Source: DASQFQ01 sp963802905
GTDB lineage: Bacteria > Actinomycetota > Thermoleophilia > Solirubrobacterales > Solirubrobacteraceae
Assembly (NCBI GenBank): GCA_963802905.1
Contig: CAWDKH010000025.1
Location: forward strand, 1 to 64,000
Direction of reading: 5' to 3'
DNA: 64,000 bases
Position 1 is the first letter of the stretch; each line of letters opens with the position of its first letter. The notes beneath the pieces are model-generated. The model did no database searches. It was not told the DNA's origin and saw nothing but the letters and a program-made list of their open reading frames with translations. A program made the translations under genes and the position numbers. Shown here piece by piece: positions 55,809 to 64,000 of this stretch.

Positions 55809-57882
55809 GTGCGTACTCGGGAGGAGCTCGGACTCACCGATCACCGCTACCGCAGCCTGGTGGAACAGGTGCCGGCGGTGTCGTATGTGGCCCGGTGGGA
55901 GCCAGGGTCGCCGTTCTCGTACGTCTCGCCCCAGATCGAACAGCTGCTCGGCTTCCCCGCCGAGCGCTGGGTCGCGGAGCCGGAGCTGTGGGCGGATCGT
56001 CTGCATCCTGACGATCGCGAGCTCGTGCTGATGGAGGAGATGCGCACCTTCCAGCACGAGATCGAGTTCGACCGCGAATACCGCCTGATCGCCGCCGACG
56101 GCTCGGTCAAGTGGGTGTGGGAGCGCGACGCGATCGTGCGCGACGAGGACGGCCGCCCGTGCCACACCGAGGGCGTCATGGTCGACATCACCGAGCGCAA
56201 GCTCGCCGCGGACCGCGCGCAGCACTACCTCGACGTGGCGGGCACGATCCTGCTCGTCCTCGCGCACCGACCAGACCGTCGAGCTGCTCAACCGCCACGG
56301 CCGTGAGCTGCTGGGCTACGAGGACGGGGAGCTGATCGGCAAGGACTGGTACGACGCGGTCGTCCCCGAGGAGGACCGCCCGTCCCGCCGCAACAACTTC
56401 GCGCGCGTGCTCAGCGGCGAGGGCGAGCCGTTCACCTACCACCAGGGCGACGTCCTCACCCGCAGCGGCGAGCGCCACACGATCGCCTGGCGCAACACGC
56501 TGCTGCGCGACGCCGCGGGCGAGATCGTCGGCATCCTCGCCTCGGGCGAGGACATCACCGAGCGCCTGCGCGCGGAGGAGGAGATCTCCCGCCTCGCCTA
56601 CTTCGACCCGCTGACCGGGCTGCCCAACCGGGCCCAGCTGGAAGCCGAGCTGCGCCGCTGCGTGAACCGCTGCGCGCGCTCGGGCCGCGCGGTCGCGCTG
56701 CTGCTCGTCGACCTCGACAACTTCAAGCTCGTCAACGACTCCTTCGGCCACGGCGCGGGCGACCGCCTGCTGCGCCGGATCGCCGGCCGCCTGCGCGGGA
56801 TCGAGGGCGCGGGGATGCTCGCGCGGCTCGGCGGCGACGAGTTCCTGATCCTGCTGCCCGAGCTGGCCGACGACGCCGAGGACGCGGCGCGCCACGCCGC
56901 GGACGAGGTCGCGGCGCGGCTGGCGGAGCCGTTCAAGGTCTCCGGCGCGGAGTTCCACGTCCACGCCAGCATCGGCATCTCGCTCTTCCCCGAGGACGCG
57001 CAAGCGCCGGTCGAGCTGCTCCAGCACGCCGACATGGCGATGTACCAGAGCAAGGGCCGCGGCCGGGCGGCCTCGACCGTGTTCGCCCACGTCGCTCAGA
57101 ACCCGCTCGAGCGGCTCTCGCTGCCGGCGCGGCTGCGGCGCGCGATCGCGGAGGACGAGCTCGTCCTGTACTACCAGCCGATCGTCGAGCTGCAGAGCGG
57201 CAGGCTGAAGTCGATGGAGGCGCTGCTGCGCTGGAACGACCCAGACCGCGGGCTCGTCTACCCCGACGACTTCATCCCCGCCGCCGAGGAGATGAGCCTG
57301 CTCGAGCCGATCGGCGACTGGGTGATCGGCGCGATCGCCCAGCAGATGCTCGAGTGGCGCGAGCAGGGCTTCGAGCCGCACGTCAACTTCAACGTCTCGC
57401 CGCGCCAGCTGCACCGCCCGGACTTCGCCGGCGAGCTGACCGCGCGGCTCGAGGAGCTCCAGATCGACCCGGCGTGGCTGACGATGGAGCTGACCGAGTC
57501 CGCCACGCTGCGCGAGCCCGAACGCATCGGCCCGATCCTGCGTGAGCTCAACGACGGCGGGCTGCGCCTCGCGATCGACGACTTCGGCGCCGGCTGGTCG
57601 TCATTGGCGCGGCTGCGGCTGCTGCCGGTGCACACGCTCAAGATCGACCGCTCGTTCCTGCGCGAGATCCCCGAGGATCCGGAAGCCGGTGCAATTGTCG
57701 ATGCAGTCATCGCCCTTGCCGACGCGCTCGGGATGGACACCGTGGCCGAGGGCGTCGAGACGCGCGTGCAGGCGCTGTTCCTGGCCGCGCAGGGCTGCCG
57801 GCTGGCCCAGGGTCGCTGGTTCGGCGACCCGGTGCCCGCGGCCGAGCTGACGGGCGCGCTAAGAGACGCGTCCAGGCACTGA
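55809..57882 (+). CDS. PAS-GGDEF-EAL cyclic-di-GMP protein, frameshifted
   Basis: Membrane-free signalling protein of about 690 residues after joining, with two PAS domains (about 10-130 and 145-255), a GGDEF diguanylate cyclase (about 260-430) and an EAL phosphodiesterase (about 435-690). The GGDEF motif is intact (RLGGDEFLILL), as is DNFKLVNDSFGH; the EAL domain has SMEALLRW, NFNVSPRQLH, ELTES and DDFGAGWSS, the expected catalytic residues. A frame break near 56262 falls at the start of PAS 2 (TILLVLARTDQTVEL). Both activities are probable, so net direction is unknown. TAGGCT (55795-55800) is eight bases before the GTG. Confidence 0.86.
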
Positions 57883-57914
57883 AGCGCTCGCCCTGAAAAG
57901 CCGATGAACGTCGT

Positions 57915-59366
57915 ATGGAGCCGAAGCGCTCACTCAGAGTCCTGCTCGCAGACGTGCCCGAGCCCGACGCGATCGAGATCGCGGACAAGCTCGAAGCTGC
58001 GGGCTGGACCGTGCACGCGCGCCGCACGACCGGTGGCGACGGCCTCGAGGCCGCGCTGCTCGACCGCGGCTGGGAGGCCGTGCTGTTCGGCGGCGAGGGC
58101 GACGCCGCCGTCCCGGCGCGCAAGGCGCTCGCGCTCGTCCGGCTCGCCGACCCGCATCTCCCCTTCATCGCCATCACCCGCTCGGTGCGCCGCGGCGACC
58201 TCGCCGCGGTGGTCAAGGGCCTCGAGGCCGGCATCGCCGTCGCAGCCGGGCCCGCCGAGGTCGCCGAGACGCTCCAGCGCGAGCTGAGCGCCGCCCGCAG
58301 CCGCCGCGCCGAAGGCAAGGCGCACCGGCTGCTGCTCGCCCAGCAGGCGATCACCGACCACCTCGCCAACGGCCAGGGCCCCGAGAGCCTGATGCAGGGC
58401 GTGCTCGGCGCGCTCGGCGAGACGCTCGGCTTCGCCTGCGGCGCCGTCTGGCTGCCGGAAGGCGACGGGCCGACGCTGCGCTGCGGCGCCTCCTGGATCG
58501 CCGCCGACGCCGGCCCCGCCGTCAACGCCTTCGCCCAGGGCTCGAGCCGCCTGCGCCTCGCCCCCGGCCGCGGCCTCCCCGGCCGCGTCTTCGCCTTCCG
58601 CCGCCCGTCATGGGTCGCCAACGTCCGCGCCGACGCCCAGGAGCCGCGCGCCGGCGCCGCGCGCCACGCGCGCCTGAAGGCCGCCGTCGCCGTCCCGCTC
58701 GGCCAGGGAGAGGACATCTCCGGCGTGCTCGAGCTGTTCGCCCGCGACGTCCGCGAGCACGACCCCGAGACCGAGGCGATGCTCGCCACCGCCGGCGGCC
58801 AGCTCGCCCGCGCGCTCGTGCGTGAGAGCGCGACCTCGCTGCGCGACCCGCTCACCGGCCTGCCGACCGCGGCGCTGCTCGAGGAGCACGTCGAGCTCGC
58901 GCTCGCCCGCGCCCGCCGCTCCGGCGCCGGGGTGATCGTCATGCACCTGCGGCTGCTGGCCGGCCCCGACCTGCTCGCCCCGCTGGCGATGCGCGTGACC
59001 GACGTGCTGCGCGCGACCGACGTGCTCGCCCGCACCGGGCCGTCCGAGCTCGGCGTGCTGCTCGCCGACCTGCGCTACGCGCCCGACGAGGTCATCGAGC
59101 GCGTGACCGGCCGCCTCACCGAGGCGCTCGAGGAGCCGCTGCTGGCCGGCGGCGACGAGATGCGCGTCGAGCCGGTGATCGGGTACGCCGCCTTCCCCGC
59201 CGACTCCGACGACGCCGCCGTGCTGATGGCGCAGGCCAAGGCGTCAGCCCACGCGATGCGCCCGGGCAAGTCAGGATCTCCCGGGTGGAGTACCGAGTTG
59301 TCGTCCGATCAGGACCACGAGTCGAACGGCTTGAGGCCGCTTCGCTCGACGCGGCAGTCGAGCTGA
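57915..59366 (+). CDS. Receiver-GAF-degenerate GGDEF protein
   Basis: A 483-residue protein with a receiver-like N-terminal domain lacking the phospho-acceptor cluster (LRVLLADVPEPDAIEIADKL), a coil, a GAF domain (about 150-300) and a GGDEF-like domain (about 305-450). The latter keeps DPLTGLPTAALLEEH but has GPSELGVLL in place of the GGDEF motif, so cyclase activity is unlikely; a regulatory c-di-GMP-binding or dimerisation role is possible. It sits 32 bases after the PAS-GGDEF-EAL gene. The C-terminus overlaps the next gene by 82 bases, which suggests a 3' frame error. Confidence 0.78.
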   Translation: MEPKRSLRVLLADVPEPDAIEIADKLEAAGWTVHARRTTGGDGLEAALLDRGWEAVLFGGEGDAAVPARKALALVRLADPHLPFIAITRSVRRGDLAAVVKGLEAGIAVAAGPAEVAETLQRELSAARSRRAEGKAHRLLLAQQAITDHLANGQGPESLMQGVLGALGETLGFACGAVWLPEGDGPTLRCGASWIAADAGPAVNAFAQGSSRLRLAPGRGLPGRVFAFRRPSWVANVRADAQEPRAGAARHARLKAAVAVPLGQGEDISGVLELFARDVREHDPETEAMLATAGGQLARALVRESATSLRDPLTGLPTAALLEEHVELALARARRSGAGVIVMHLRLLAGPDLLAPLAMRVTDVLRATDVLARTGPSELGVLLADLRYAPDEVIERVTGRLTEALEEPLLAGGDEMRVEPVIGYAAFPADSDDAAVLMAQAKASAHAMRPGKSGSPGWSTELSSDQDHESNGLRPLRSTRQSS

Positions 59367-59620
59367 TCGAGGCGCGGGCGACCGCGCTCGCCGAGGGCCC
59401 GAGGCTCGCGCCCGTCGAGCTCCGCTACAAGACGTTCGAGCCGGTTCAGCAGGTCGCGCACCGGGTCGAGCTGTCCGGCCCGCGGCGCCTGCACGCCGGG
59501 GTCGACGTGCGCGGCGACGGCTCGGTCGAAGCGTGGATCGGGAAGCTGCGGCGGCGGCTGGTGGAGCAGGAGCCGGGCGAGAACCCCTACGCGGCACTGC
59601 GCCGTACGCTGGAGTCATGA
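59285..59620 (+). CDS. Hypothetical protein
   Basis: A 111-residue mixed alpha/beta protein (YRVVVRSGPRVERLEAASLD, then VELRYKTFEPVQQVAHRVEL, and VRGDGSVEAWIGKLRRRLVE). Not recognised. The GTG start overlaps the preceding gene's 3' end by 82 bases; a downstream start is not excluded. The stop overlaps the MOSC gene by four bases, so the two are probably coupled. Confidence 0.65.
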   Translation: MEYRVVVRSGPRVERLEAASLDAAVELIEARATALAEGPRLAPVELRYKTFEPVQQVAHRVELSGPRRLHAGVDVRGDGSVEAWIGKLRRRLVEQEPGENPYAALRRTLES

Positions 59621-60249
59621 GCGGCAGCGTGCTCTCCGTCAACGTCGGTCGCCCGGCATTGCTGAACACGGGCCGTCGCGCGGTGCCCTCGGCGATCGTC
59701 AAGACGCCGGTCAGCGGGCCGGTCCCGGCGCGCGGCCACAACCTCGGCGGCGACGAGCAGGCCGACAAGGTCAACCACGGCGGTCCCGACCAGGCGGTCT
59801 ACGCCTACGCGAGCGAGGACGCCGCGTTCTGGAGCGAGCTGGTCGGCCGCAAGCTCGAGCCCGCCGTGTTCGGCGAGAATCTCACGACCGCCGGGGTCGA
59901 CGTGTCCGGCGCCCGCATCGGCGAGCGCTGGCGGATCGGGTCGGTCGAGCTGCGCGTCGCCGGCCCTCGCGTGCCCTGCTTCAAGCTCGAGGCCCGCATC
60001 GGCGTGCCGGGCTTCCAGAGGGCGTTCCTCCACGCCGGCCGCCCGGGCGCCTATCTCGCGATTGCCGAGGAGGGCGAGCTGCAGGCGGGCGACGCCGTGG
60101 AGATCGTCCACCGCCCCGACCACGAGGTCACCGTGTCGCTGGTGATCCAGGCGCTGCTGATCGACCGCGCGCGCCTGCCCGAGCTCGAGCCCGCGCGCCC
60201 CGACATGCTCCCGAAGCTCGCCGGCTGGTATGGGGAGCTTGCCGCGTGA
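59617..60249 (+). CDS. MOSC-domain protein
   Basis: A 210-residue MOSC (Mo-cofactor sulfurase C-terminal) protein of the YiiM type, which carries reduced or sulfur-transfer reactions with molybdenum cofactor. Signature KVNHGGPDQAVYAYASEDAA (about residue 51), FGENLTT (about 87) and the conserved cysteine in GPRVPCFKLEARIG (about 120). It may act with the Mo-enzyme at 33727 or in detoxification of N-hydroxylated bases; inference. Overlaps both neighbours by four bases. Confidence 0.88.
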   Translation: MSGSVLSVNVGRPALLNTGRRAVPSAIVKTPVSGPVPARGHNLGGDEQADKVNHGGPDQAVYAYASEDAAFWSELVGRKLEPAVFGENLTTAGVDVSGARIGERWRIGSVELRVAGPRVPCFKLEARIGVPGFQRAFLHAGRPGAYLAIAEEGELQAGDAVEIVHRPDHEVTVSLVIQALLIDRARLPELEPARPDMLPKLAGWYGELAA

Positions 60250-60647
60250 GCGCGCTCGACGCGTTGATCGGCGAGTGGGTGACCGAGGCGACCTTCCCCG
60301 ACGGCATGTCGGGCACGGGACGCACGTCGTTCGAGTGGGCGCTCGGCGGCGCGTTCCTGCTCCAGCGCGCGAAGGCGGACGTCGGGGGCGTGCCCGAGGG
60401 CCTGTGCCTGCTCGGGGCCGACGGCGACGCGTTCGTGCAGCACTACTTCGACTCGCGCGGCGTCGTGCGGAAGTACGCGATGACGCTGAACCGCGAGGCG
60501 TGGACGCTCGAGCGCGACGGCGTGCAGCGCTACATCGGCCGGATCGAAGACGAGGGCGACACGATCCGCGGCGCCTGGGAGTGGCACCGAGACGGCGCCT
60601 GGCAGCACGACTTCGACCTGGTCTACAGACGCAGCGTCGCGCCGTAG
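60246..60647 (+). CDS. DUF1579-like hypothetical protein
   Basis: A 133-residue beta-rich protein with the pattern IGEWVTEATFPDGMSGTGRT (residues 8-27), ALGGAFLLQRAKAD and WEWHRDGAWQHDFDLVYRR, which resembles small lipocalin-like DUF1579 proteins. No catalytic residues are known. The GTG overlaps the MOSC stop as GTGA, so it is co-translated. The 3' end overlaps the zinc peptidase gene by 25 bases. Confidence 0.72.
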   Translation: MSALDALIGEWVTEATFPDGMSGTGRTSFEWALGGAFLLQRAKADVGGVPEGLCLLGADGDAFVQHYFDSRGVVRKYAMTLNREAWTLERDGVQRYIGRIEDEGDTIRGAWEWHRDGAWQHDFDLVYRRSVAP

Positions 60648-61291
60648 CGGCGCAGCCAGCGCGCGTGCTCGCGCCAGTCCGGGACGCGTGACTCGAGCAG
60701 CGCCCAGAAGCGCGGCGAGTGGTCCATCAGCTCGAGGTGGGCGACCTCGTGCTCGACCACGTAGTCGACGACCTCCTCGGGCGCGAGCAGCAGGCGCCAG
60801 TTGAACGACATGTGCCCGCGGCTCGAGCACGACGCCCAGCGCGTCTTCTGCCCGCGGATCGTCAGCCCGTCGTAGGTGCTGCCGGCGCGCGCGGTGGCGG
60901 CGTCGAGCCGGGCGCCGATCTCGGCGCGGGCCTGGCGGCGGTACCAGCGCTCGAGCGCCGGGCCGGGGTCGCGCTTGGGCACGAGCAGCTCGTCGCCGCG
61001 GCGGTGGACGCGCTCGCGGCCGGGCTGGGGCACGAGCCGCAGGTCGCGGCCGAGGTAGGGCACGGTGCCCTCGGGCCGGGCGACCTCGGCGGCGGCGCGC
61101 GCGAGCGTGCGGCGGCGACGCTCGATCCAGCCCTCGAGCTCGCGCACCGCCTGCGCCGCGGCGCGCTCGGGCGCCCGCTTCGGGAGCACGACCTCGATCT
61201 CGCCCGAGCCGTGGACGCTGACCCGCACGCGGCGGGCGCGGGGCGAGCGGCGGATCGTGTAGTCCATCATCCGATCCGATGGAGAAGTCAC
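60623..61291 (-). CDS. YgjP-like zinc metallopeptidase (M48-related)
   Basis: A 222-residue protein of the YgjP/DUF45 (WLM-related) family. The zinc site is HEVAHL in YVVEHEVAHLELMDHS (HExxH, about residue 184), with a downstream His-Ser-Pro-Arg-Phe-Trp. Preceding region GQKTRWASCSSRGHMSFNWR (about residue 147) is the family signature. Substrate unknown. The start may be 61291 or 61267 (MDYTIRR), the latter being closer to the family N-terminus. Overlaps the 93-residue gene on the other strand by 13 bases. Confidence 0.86.
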   Translation of the reverse strand: MTSPSDRMMDYTIRRSPRARRVRVSVHGSGEIEVVLPKRAPERAAAQAVRELEGWIERRRRTLARAAAEVARPEGTVPYLGRDLRLVPQPGRERVHRRGDELLVPKRDPGPALERWYRRQARAEIGARLDAATARAGSTYDGLTIRGQKTRWASCSSRGHMSFNWRLLLAPEEVVDYVVEHEVAHLELMDHSPRFWALLESRVPDWREHARWLRRYGATLRL

Positions 61292-61560
61292 GAGTTCCCC
61301 TCCCCAGGGGTGTCCGCGAGCCCTACCAGGTGTTCGTCAACGGCGTTCGCCAGCACGAGGGAACCGACTATGAAGTGCGCCGCGGCGTCCTCGTCTTCAA
61401 CCGCTCGCTGGAGAAGGAGGGCAAACTCGGCTTCGGCCGCTGGTTCCTCGGCGCGTGGGGCGTCGGCACCTACCGGAAGAACGACCAGGTCGATGTCGCC
61501 TGGGAGATCGACGGGCGTCCGCGCGTCGCTCACGCGTTGGACATCGAGAAGCCCGGCTGA
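61279..61560 (+). CDS. Conserved hypothetical protein
   Basis: A 93-residue protein with a beta-rich core: REPYQVFVNGVRQHEGTDYE, then RGVLVFNRSLEKEGKLGFGR and WFLGAWGVGTYRKNDQVDV. Small proteins of this kind occur in actinobacteria, but no function is known. The 3' end overlaps metF by 31 bases on the other strand. Confidence 0.72.
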   Translation: MEKSRVPLPRGVREPYQVFVNGVRQHEGTDYEVRRGVLVFNRSLEKEGKLGFGRWFLGAWGVGTYRKNDQVDVAWEIDGRPRVAHALDIEKPG

Positions 61561-62447
61561 CCCGTCCAGGGGCTCAACGTCCGCAGCGCGCTGAGGATCG
61601 CGCGCGTCGCGGGCGAGCGGTTGAGCGTGTAGAAGTGGATGCCGGGGGCGCCGTTGGCGAGCAGGTCGGCGCACTGCAGGGTCGCGTAGGCGACGCCGAA
61701 GTCGGTCGCCGCCGCCGGGTCGTCGGCGCGCAGTTCGAGCTCCGCCTGCAGCTGCGCGGGGATGTCGGAGCCGCACATCGACGTGATCTTGCGGATCTGG
61801 CTCGCGTTGGTGATCGGCATGATGCCGGGGATGATCGGCACCTCGATGCCGATCTCGCGGGCGCGGTCGACGAACTCGTAGTAGCAGCGGTTGTCGTAGA
61901 ACAGCTGCGTGATCAGGAACGCGGCGCCGGCGTCGACCTTCTCCTTCGTGTAGCGGAGGTCGGTCTCGGCGTCGACGGCGTGGATGTGGACCTCGGGGAA
62001 GCAGGCGGCGCCGATCGCGAACTCGTAGTCGGTGCGGATCAGCTCGATCAGCTCGCGCGAGTACCGCAGCCCGCCCTGGGTCGCGGTCCACTCGTCCTGG
62101 CCCTGCGGCGGGTCGCCGCGCAGCGCGAGGACGTTCTCGACGCCGCGGTCGCGCATCAGGTCGAGCGTCTCGCGCAGCTCCTCGACGGTCGCGCCCACGC
62201 ACGTGAAGTGGGCCATCGCCTCGAGCCCGAAGTCGCGCTTCATGTGCGAGACGATGTCGACGGTCTTGACCTTCTCGGCCGGCGCGCCGCCGGCGCCGTA
62301 GGTCACGGAGACGAACGTCGGGTCGAGCGTGGAGAGGGCGCCCAGCGCCTGCTCGAGGTTGCGCGTCCCCGCCTCCGTCTTGGGCGGGAAGAACTCGAAG
62401 GAGAAGGACGGTTCGTTGCCCGCAGCGATCCGCTCGTCGATCCGCAT
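61530..62447 (-). CDS. metF: Methylenetetrahydrofolate reductase
   Basis: A 305-residue FAD-dependent 5,10-methylenetetrahydrofolate reductase that produces methyl-THF for methionine synthesis. Motifs: SFEFFPPKTEAGTRNLEQAL (catalytic Glu, about residue 18), FVSVTYGAGG (about 45), AHFTCVGATVEELRETL (about 79), ALRGDPPQG (about 110), and ITQLFYDNRCYYEFVD (about 173), IPGIMPIT (about 196). Stand-alone bacterial type without C-terminal regulatory domain. TACGCT (minus, 62456-62461) is eight bases upstream of the ATG. Confidence 0.95.
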   Translation of the reverse strand: MRIDERIAAGNEPSFSFEFFPPKTEAGTRNLEQALGALSTLDPTFVSVTYGAGGAPAEKVKTVDIVSHMKRDFGLEAMAHFTCVGATVEELRETLDLMRDRGVENVLALRGDPPQGQDEWTATQGGLRYSRELIELIRTDYEFAIGAACFPEVHIHAVDAETDLRYTKEKVDAGAAFLITQLFYDNRCYYEFVDRAREIGIEVPIIPGIMPITNASQIRKITSMCGSDIPAQLQAELELRADDPAAATDFGVAYATLQCADLLANGAPGIHFYTLNRSPATRAILSALRTLSPWTGQPGFSMSNA

Positions 62448-62451
62448 CGCT

Positions 62452-63426
62452 TTAGAGCGTAGCCCAGCGCTCGGGCTCCTCCTCCAGGCGCTCGACCTTG
62501 CCTAGCGCGACCAGGTGGGTCAGGAAGCAGAGCAGCTTCGACAGCAGCCAGCCGGCCACATCGGGGGTGAACGCCTCCCCGTAGACCCGCGGCGCGAGGT
62601 CGTAGGCGGTCGCCGGGCCGTCCTCGAGCGCCGCCAGCACCGCGTCGAGCCGCCGCTGGATCAGCCGCCGGTTGGCCTCGGCGTGCTCGGCGACGTCGGC
62701 GAACGGCCGACCGTGGCCGGAGAGCGCCAGCCGCGCGCCGAGCGCGTCCGTGGTGTCAAGCGAGCTCAGGAACTCGCCCACGGGGTCGGGCGTGTAGCCG
62801 TAGTCGAAGTACAGCGACACGCGGCCGAGCAGGTGATCGCCGGACAGCAGCAGCCGCCGCTCGCGCTGGAAGAGCACGACGTGGGACGGCGCGTGGCCGG
62901 GCGTCTCGTGCACCGACCAGGTGCCGAGGTCGGTCTCGACGTCGAGGCCGGGCAGCAGGTCGCGGTCGGGCCGCAGCGGCCCGGAGGCCAGCGGGCGCCC
63001 CGAGCGCGGCGGGTCGCGCGGCACGCCGCTCTGGCGCGCGATCTCGACGCGGCGGGCGTGCGCGGCGTCGGGGTCGTCGGCGTAGGCGGAGAAGTGCTGG
63101 TGGTTGGGGTGCGCCCACACCTCGCAGCCCGCGCGGTCGGCGATCGGGTGCGCCTGGCCGCAGTGGTCGGCGTGGGCGTGGGTGATCACCACGAGCCGCA
63201 CGTGCTCGACCTTCAGGCCGACCTGGTCGAGGGCGCGCTCGATGTGGCTCATCGAGCCCGGCTCGTAGGTGCCGGTGTCGACGAGCACGATCCCGTCACC
63301 GGCCGCGACCGCCCACGCGTTGCAGTGCGGGACGCCCGGCCACGGCAGCGGGAGCCGCAGCCGCCAGAGGCCGGGGAGCACGCGCTCGCCGCGCCCCACC
63401 TCCCGCGGTCGGGTCGGCTTGCGCAT
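62452..63426 (-). CDS. MBL-fold metallo-hydrolase
   Basis: A 324-residue metallo-beta-lactamase-fold hydrolase of the glyoxalase-II/LACTB2-like group. Metal ligands: VITHAHADHCGQ (HxHxDH, about residue 79), HETPGHAPSH (about 161), LLSGDHLLG (Asp, about 181), LALSGHGRPF (about 217). A C-terminal helical winged domain (about 240-324) follows, as in LACTB2-like enzymes. Substrate unknown. It faces a divergent gene that starts 24 bases away from its ATG. Confidence 0.9.
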   Translation of the reverse strand: MRKPTRPREVGRGERVLPGLWRLRLPLPWPGVPHCNAWAVAAGDGIVLVDTGTYEPGSMSHIERALDQVGLKVEHVRLVVITHAHADHCGQAHPIADRAGCEVWAHPNHQHFSAYADDPDAAHARRVEIARQSGVPRDPPRSGRPLASGPLRPDRDLLPGLDVETDLGTWSVHETPGHAPSHVVLFQRERRLLLSGDHLLGRVSLYFDYGYTPDPVGEFLSSLDTTDALGARLALSGHGRPFADVAEHAEANRRLIQRRLDAVLAALEDGPATAYDLAPRVYGEAFTPDVAGWLLSKLLCFLTHLVALGKVERLEEEPERWATL

Positions 63427-63434
63427 GGGGCAGG

Positions 63435-63444
63435 ACGGTACTGT
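63435..63444. promoter_or_regulatory. Shared bidirectional -10 element ACGGTACTGT
   Basis: The 24-base gap between divergent starts 63426 and 63451 contains one ANNNTANNNT element: TACCGT on the minus strand, eight bases from its ATG, and TACTGT on the plus strand, six bases from its ATG. The surrounding GGAC/GTCC (63433-63446) extends the symmetry. Both genes would be leaderless. Confidence 0.62.
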
Positions 63445-63450
63445 CCGGGC

Positions 63451-64000
63451 ATGGCCACGAGCACTCAGACATCCGCACCCAAGGCGGTCATGAGCGCCTA
63501 CTTCGAGGCGCTGGCCGAGCAGGATCTCGACGCGATCGCCGCCGCCTGGGCGCCCGACGGCATCCTGCGCACCGTCGGCGACGTCGAGGCCGACGGGCCG
63601 GACGGCGTGCGCGCCTACTGGGCCGAGTTCTTCGGCGCCATGCCCGACTTCCGCTTCGAGGTCCAGGACATCGTCGCCGACGGCGATCAGGTCGCCGTCC
63701 ACTGGGCCGGCAAGGGCACGTTCGCAGGCCCGTCGTCGTTCCAGGGCATCGAGCCGACCTTCGCGCGGCTCGACCTCGTTGGGCTCGACATCTTCGACCT
63801 GCGCGACGGCAAGATCGTGCGCGAGCACGCCTACACCGACGGCGCCACGTTCGCGCGCCAGGTCGGGCTGCTGCCGCCGGCGGGCTCGACCGCCGAGCAG
63901 CGCATGACGCGCGCCTTCAACGGCCAGGCGAAGCTCAAGCGGCGCGCGCTGTGCGCGGACCCCGAGCGCATCGCCGAGGGCGTCTGGCTCGTGCGCGGCG
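63451..64000 (+). CDS. SnoaL-like domain protein, probably fused to an MBL hydrolase (3' end missing)
   Basis: At least 183 residues, open to the end of the window. Residues 10-140 form a SnoaL/NTF2-like ester-cyclase domain: VMSAYFEALAEQDLDAIAAA, AYWAEFFGAMPDFRFEVQDI, VAVHWAGKGTFAGP and LDIFDLRDGKIVREHAYTD. After a linker (GLLPPAGSTAEQRMTRAFNG) the frame continues with ERIAEGVWLVRG, the typical first strand of an MBL-fold hydrolase, suggesting a fusion whose catalytic part lies outside. A divergent MBL gene is the neighbour. The ATG is six bases after TACTGT. Confidence 0.75.
   Translation, partial: MATSTQTSAPKAVMSAYFEALAEQDLDAIAAAWAPDGILRTVGDVEADGPDGVRAYWAEFFGAMPDFRFEVQDIVADGDQVAVHWAGKGTFAGPSSFQGIEPTFARLDLVGLDIFDLRDGKIVREHAYTDGATFARQVGLLPPAGSTAEQRMTRAFNGQAKLKRRALCADPERIAEGVWLVRG

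Noticed and set aside
62448..62470. Possible riboswitch before metF
   Set aside because: The MBL gene ends only five bases upstream of metF and a -10 box sits eight bases before its ATG, so there is no room for a leader RNA.

Overview
The window is GC-rich bacterial chromosome with dense, mostly overlapping genes. No rRNA, tRNA, prophage, insertion sequence or CRISPR array was seen. The high G+C, the frequent GTG starts, the many leaderless-looking genes and the gene content (nuoJKLMN, LAL-type LuxR regulator, LLM flavin oxidoreductase, CDGSH protein beside a haem-oxygenase-like iron enzyme, DUF5701, prepilin-headed protein) suggest an actinobacterium, most likely of the Thermoleophilia/Solirubrobacterales. 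This placement is an inference from gene style; no marker gene was compared.

Layout. 1-5.9 kb: end of a complex I operon (nuoJ cut by the window edge, then K, L, M, N). 5.9-6.7: ArsR/AHSA1 pair. 6.7-6.9: copy 1 of an inverted-repeat element. 7-9.5: prepilin-headed protein and small membrane proteins, then DUF5701. 9.5-16: tandem ThyX-like protein, isochorismatase-type hydrolase, SDR, large LuxR-type regulator. 16-20.6: secreted M28 peptidase (badly frameshifted), GH114-like protein, acyl-CoA synthetase, basic protein. 20.7-30: LLM oxidoreductase with a trehalose-synthase-like GH13 enzyme, acetate module (DUF485, actP, acs), CBS protein, flippase-like protein. 30-37.9: stress and redox genes (SDR, STAS, Crp-like, MarR with flavin protein, OsmC with sulfite-oxidase-like enzyme, cupin, second ArsR/AHSA1/VOC unit, peroxiredoxin, Fpg/Nei glycosylase). 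37.9-49: M20 peptidase, SixA, cupredoxin, clan-A glycosidase, phosphotransferase/HAD pair, operon of DEAD helicase, cyclophilin, aldehyde dehydrogenase and EamA transporter, then CDGSH opposite an iron redox enzyme. 49-64: ComEA-like protein, copy 2 of the element, quinone oxidoreductase, PfkB kinase, ferritin-like protein, dcd, gltA, GNAT, two c-di-GMP-type proteins, MOSC, zinc peptidase, metF, MBL hydrolase, and a SnoaL protein cut by the end.

The metabolic core is aerobic: acetate uptake and activation (actP/acs) feeds citrate synthase, and complex I oxidises the NADH. Three further themes stand out. (1) More than twenty gene starts have a TANNNT box 6-11 bases upstream and no Shine-Dalgarno sequence, and three divergent pairs share one ten-base double box. 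(2) Two copies of a roughly 160-190 base element with terminal inverted repeats and two conserved internal hairpins lie in separate intergenic regions. (3) About ten single-base frame breaks interrupt otherwise well-conserved genes, which looks more like residual indel error than gene decay. Complex I is unusual in that NuoL lacks the otherwise conserved membrane glutamate.
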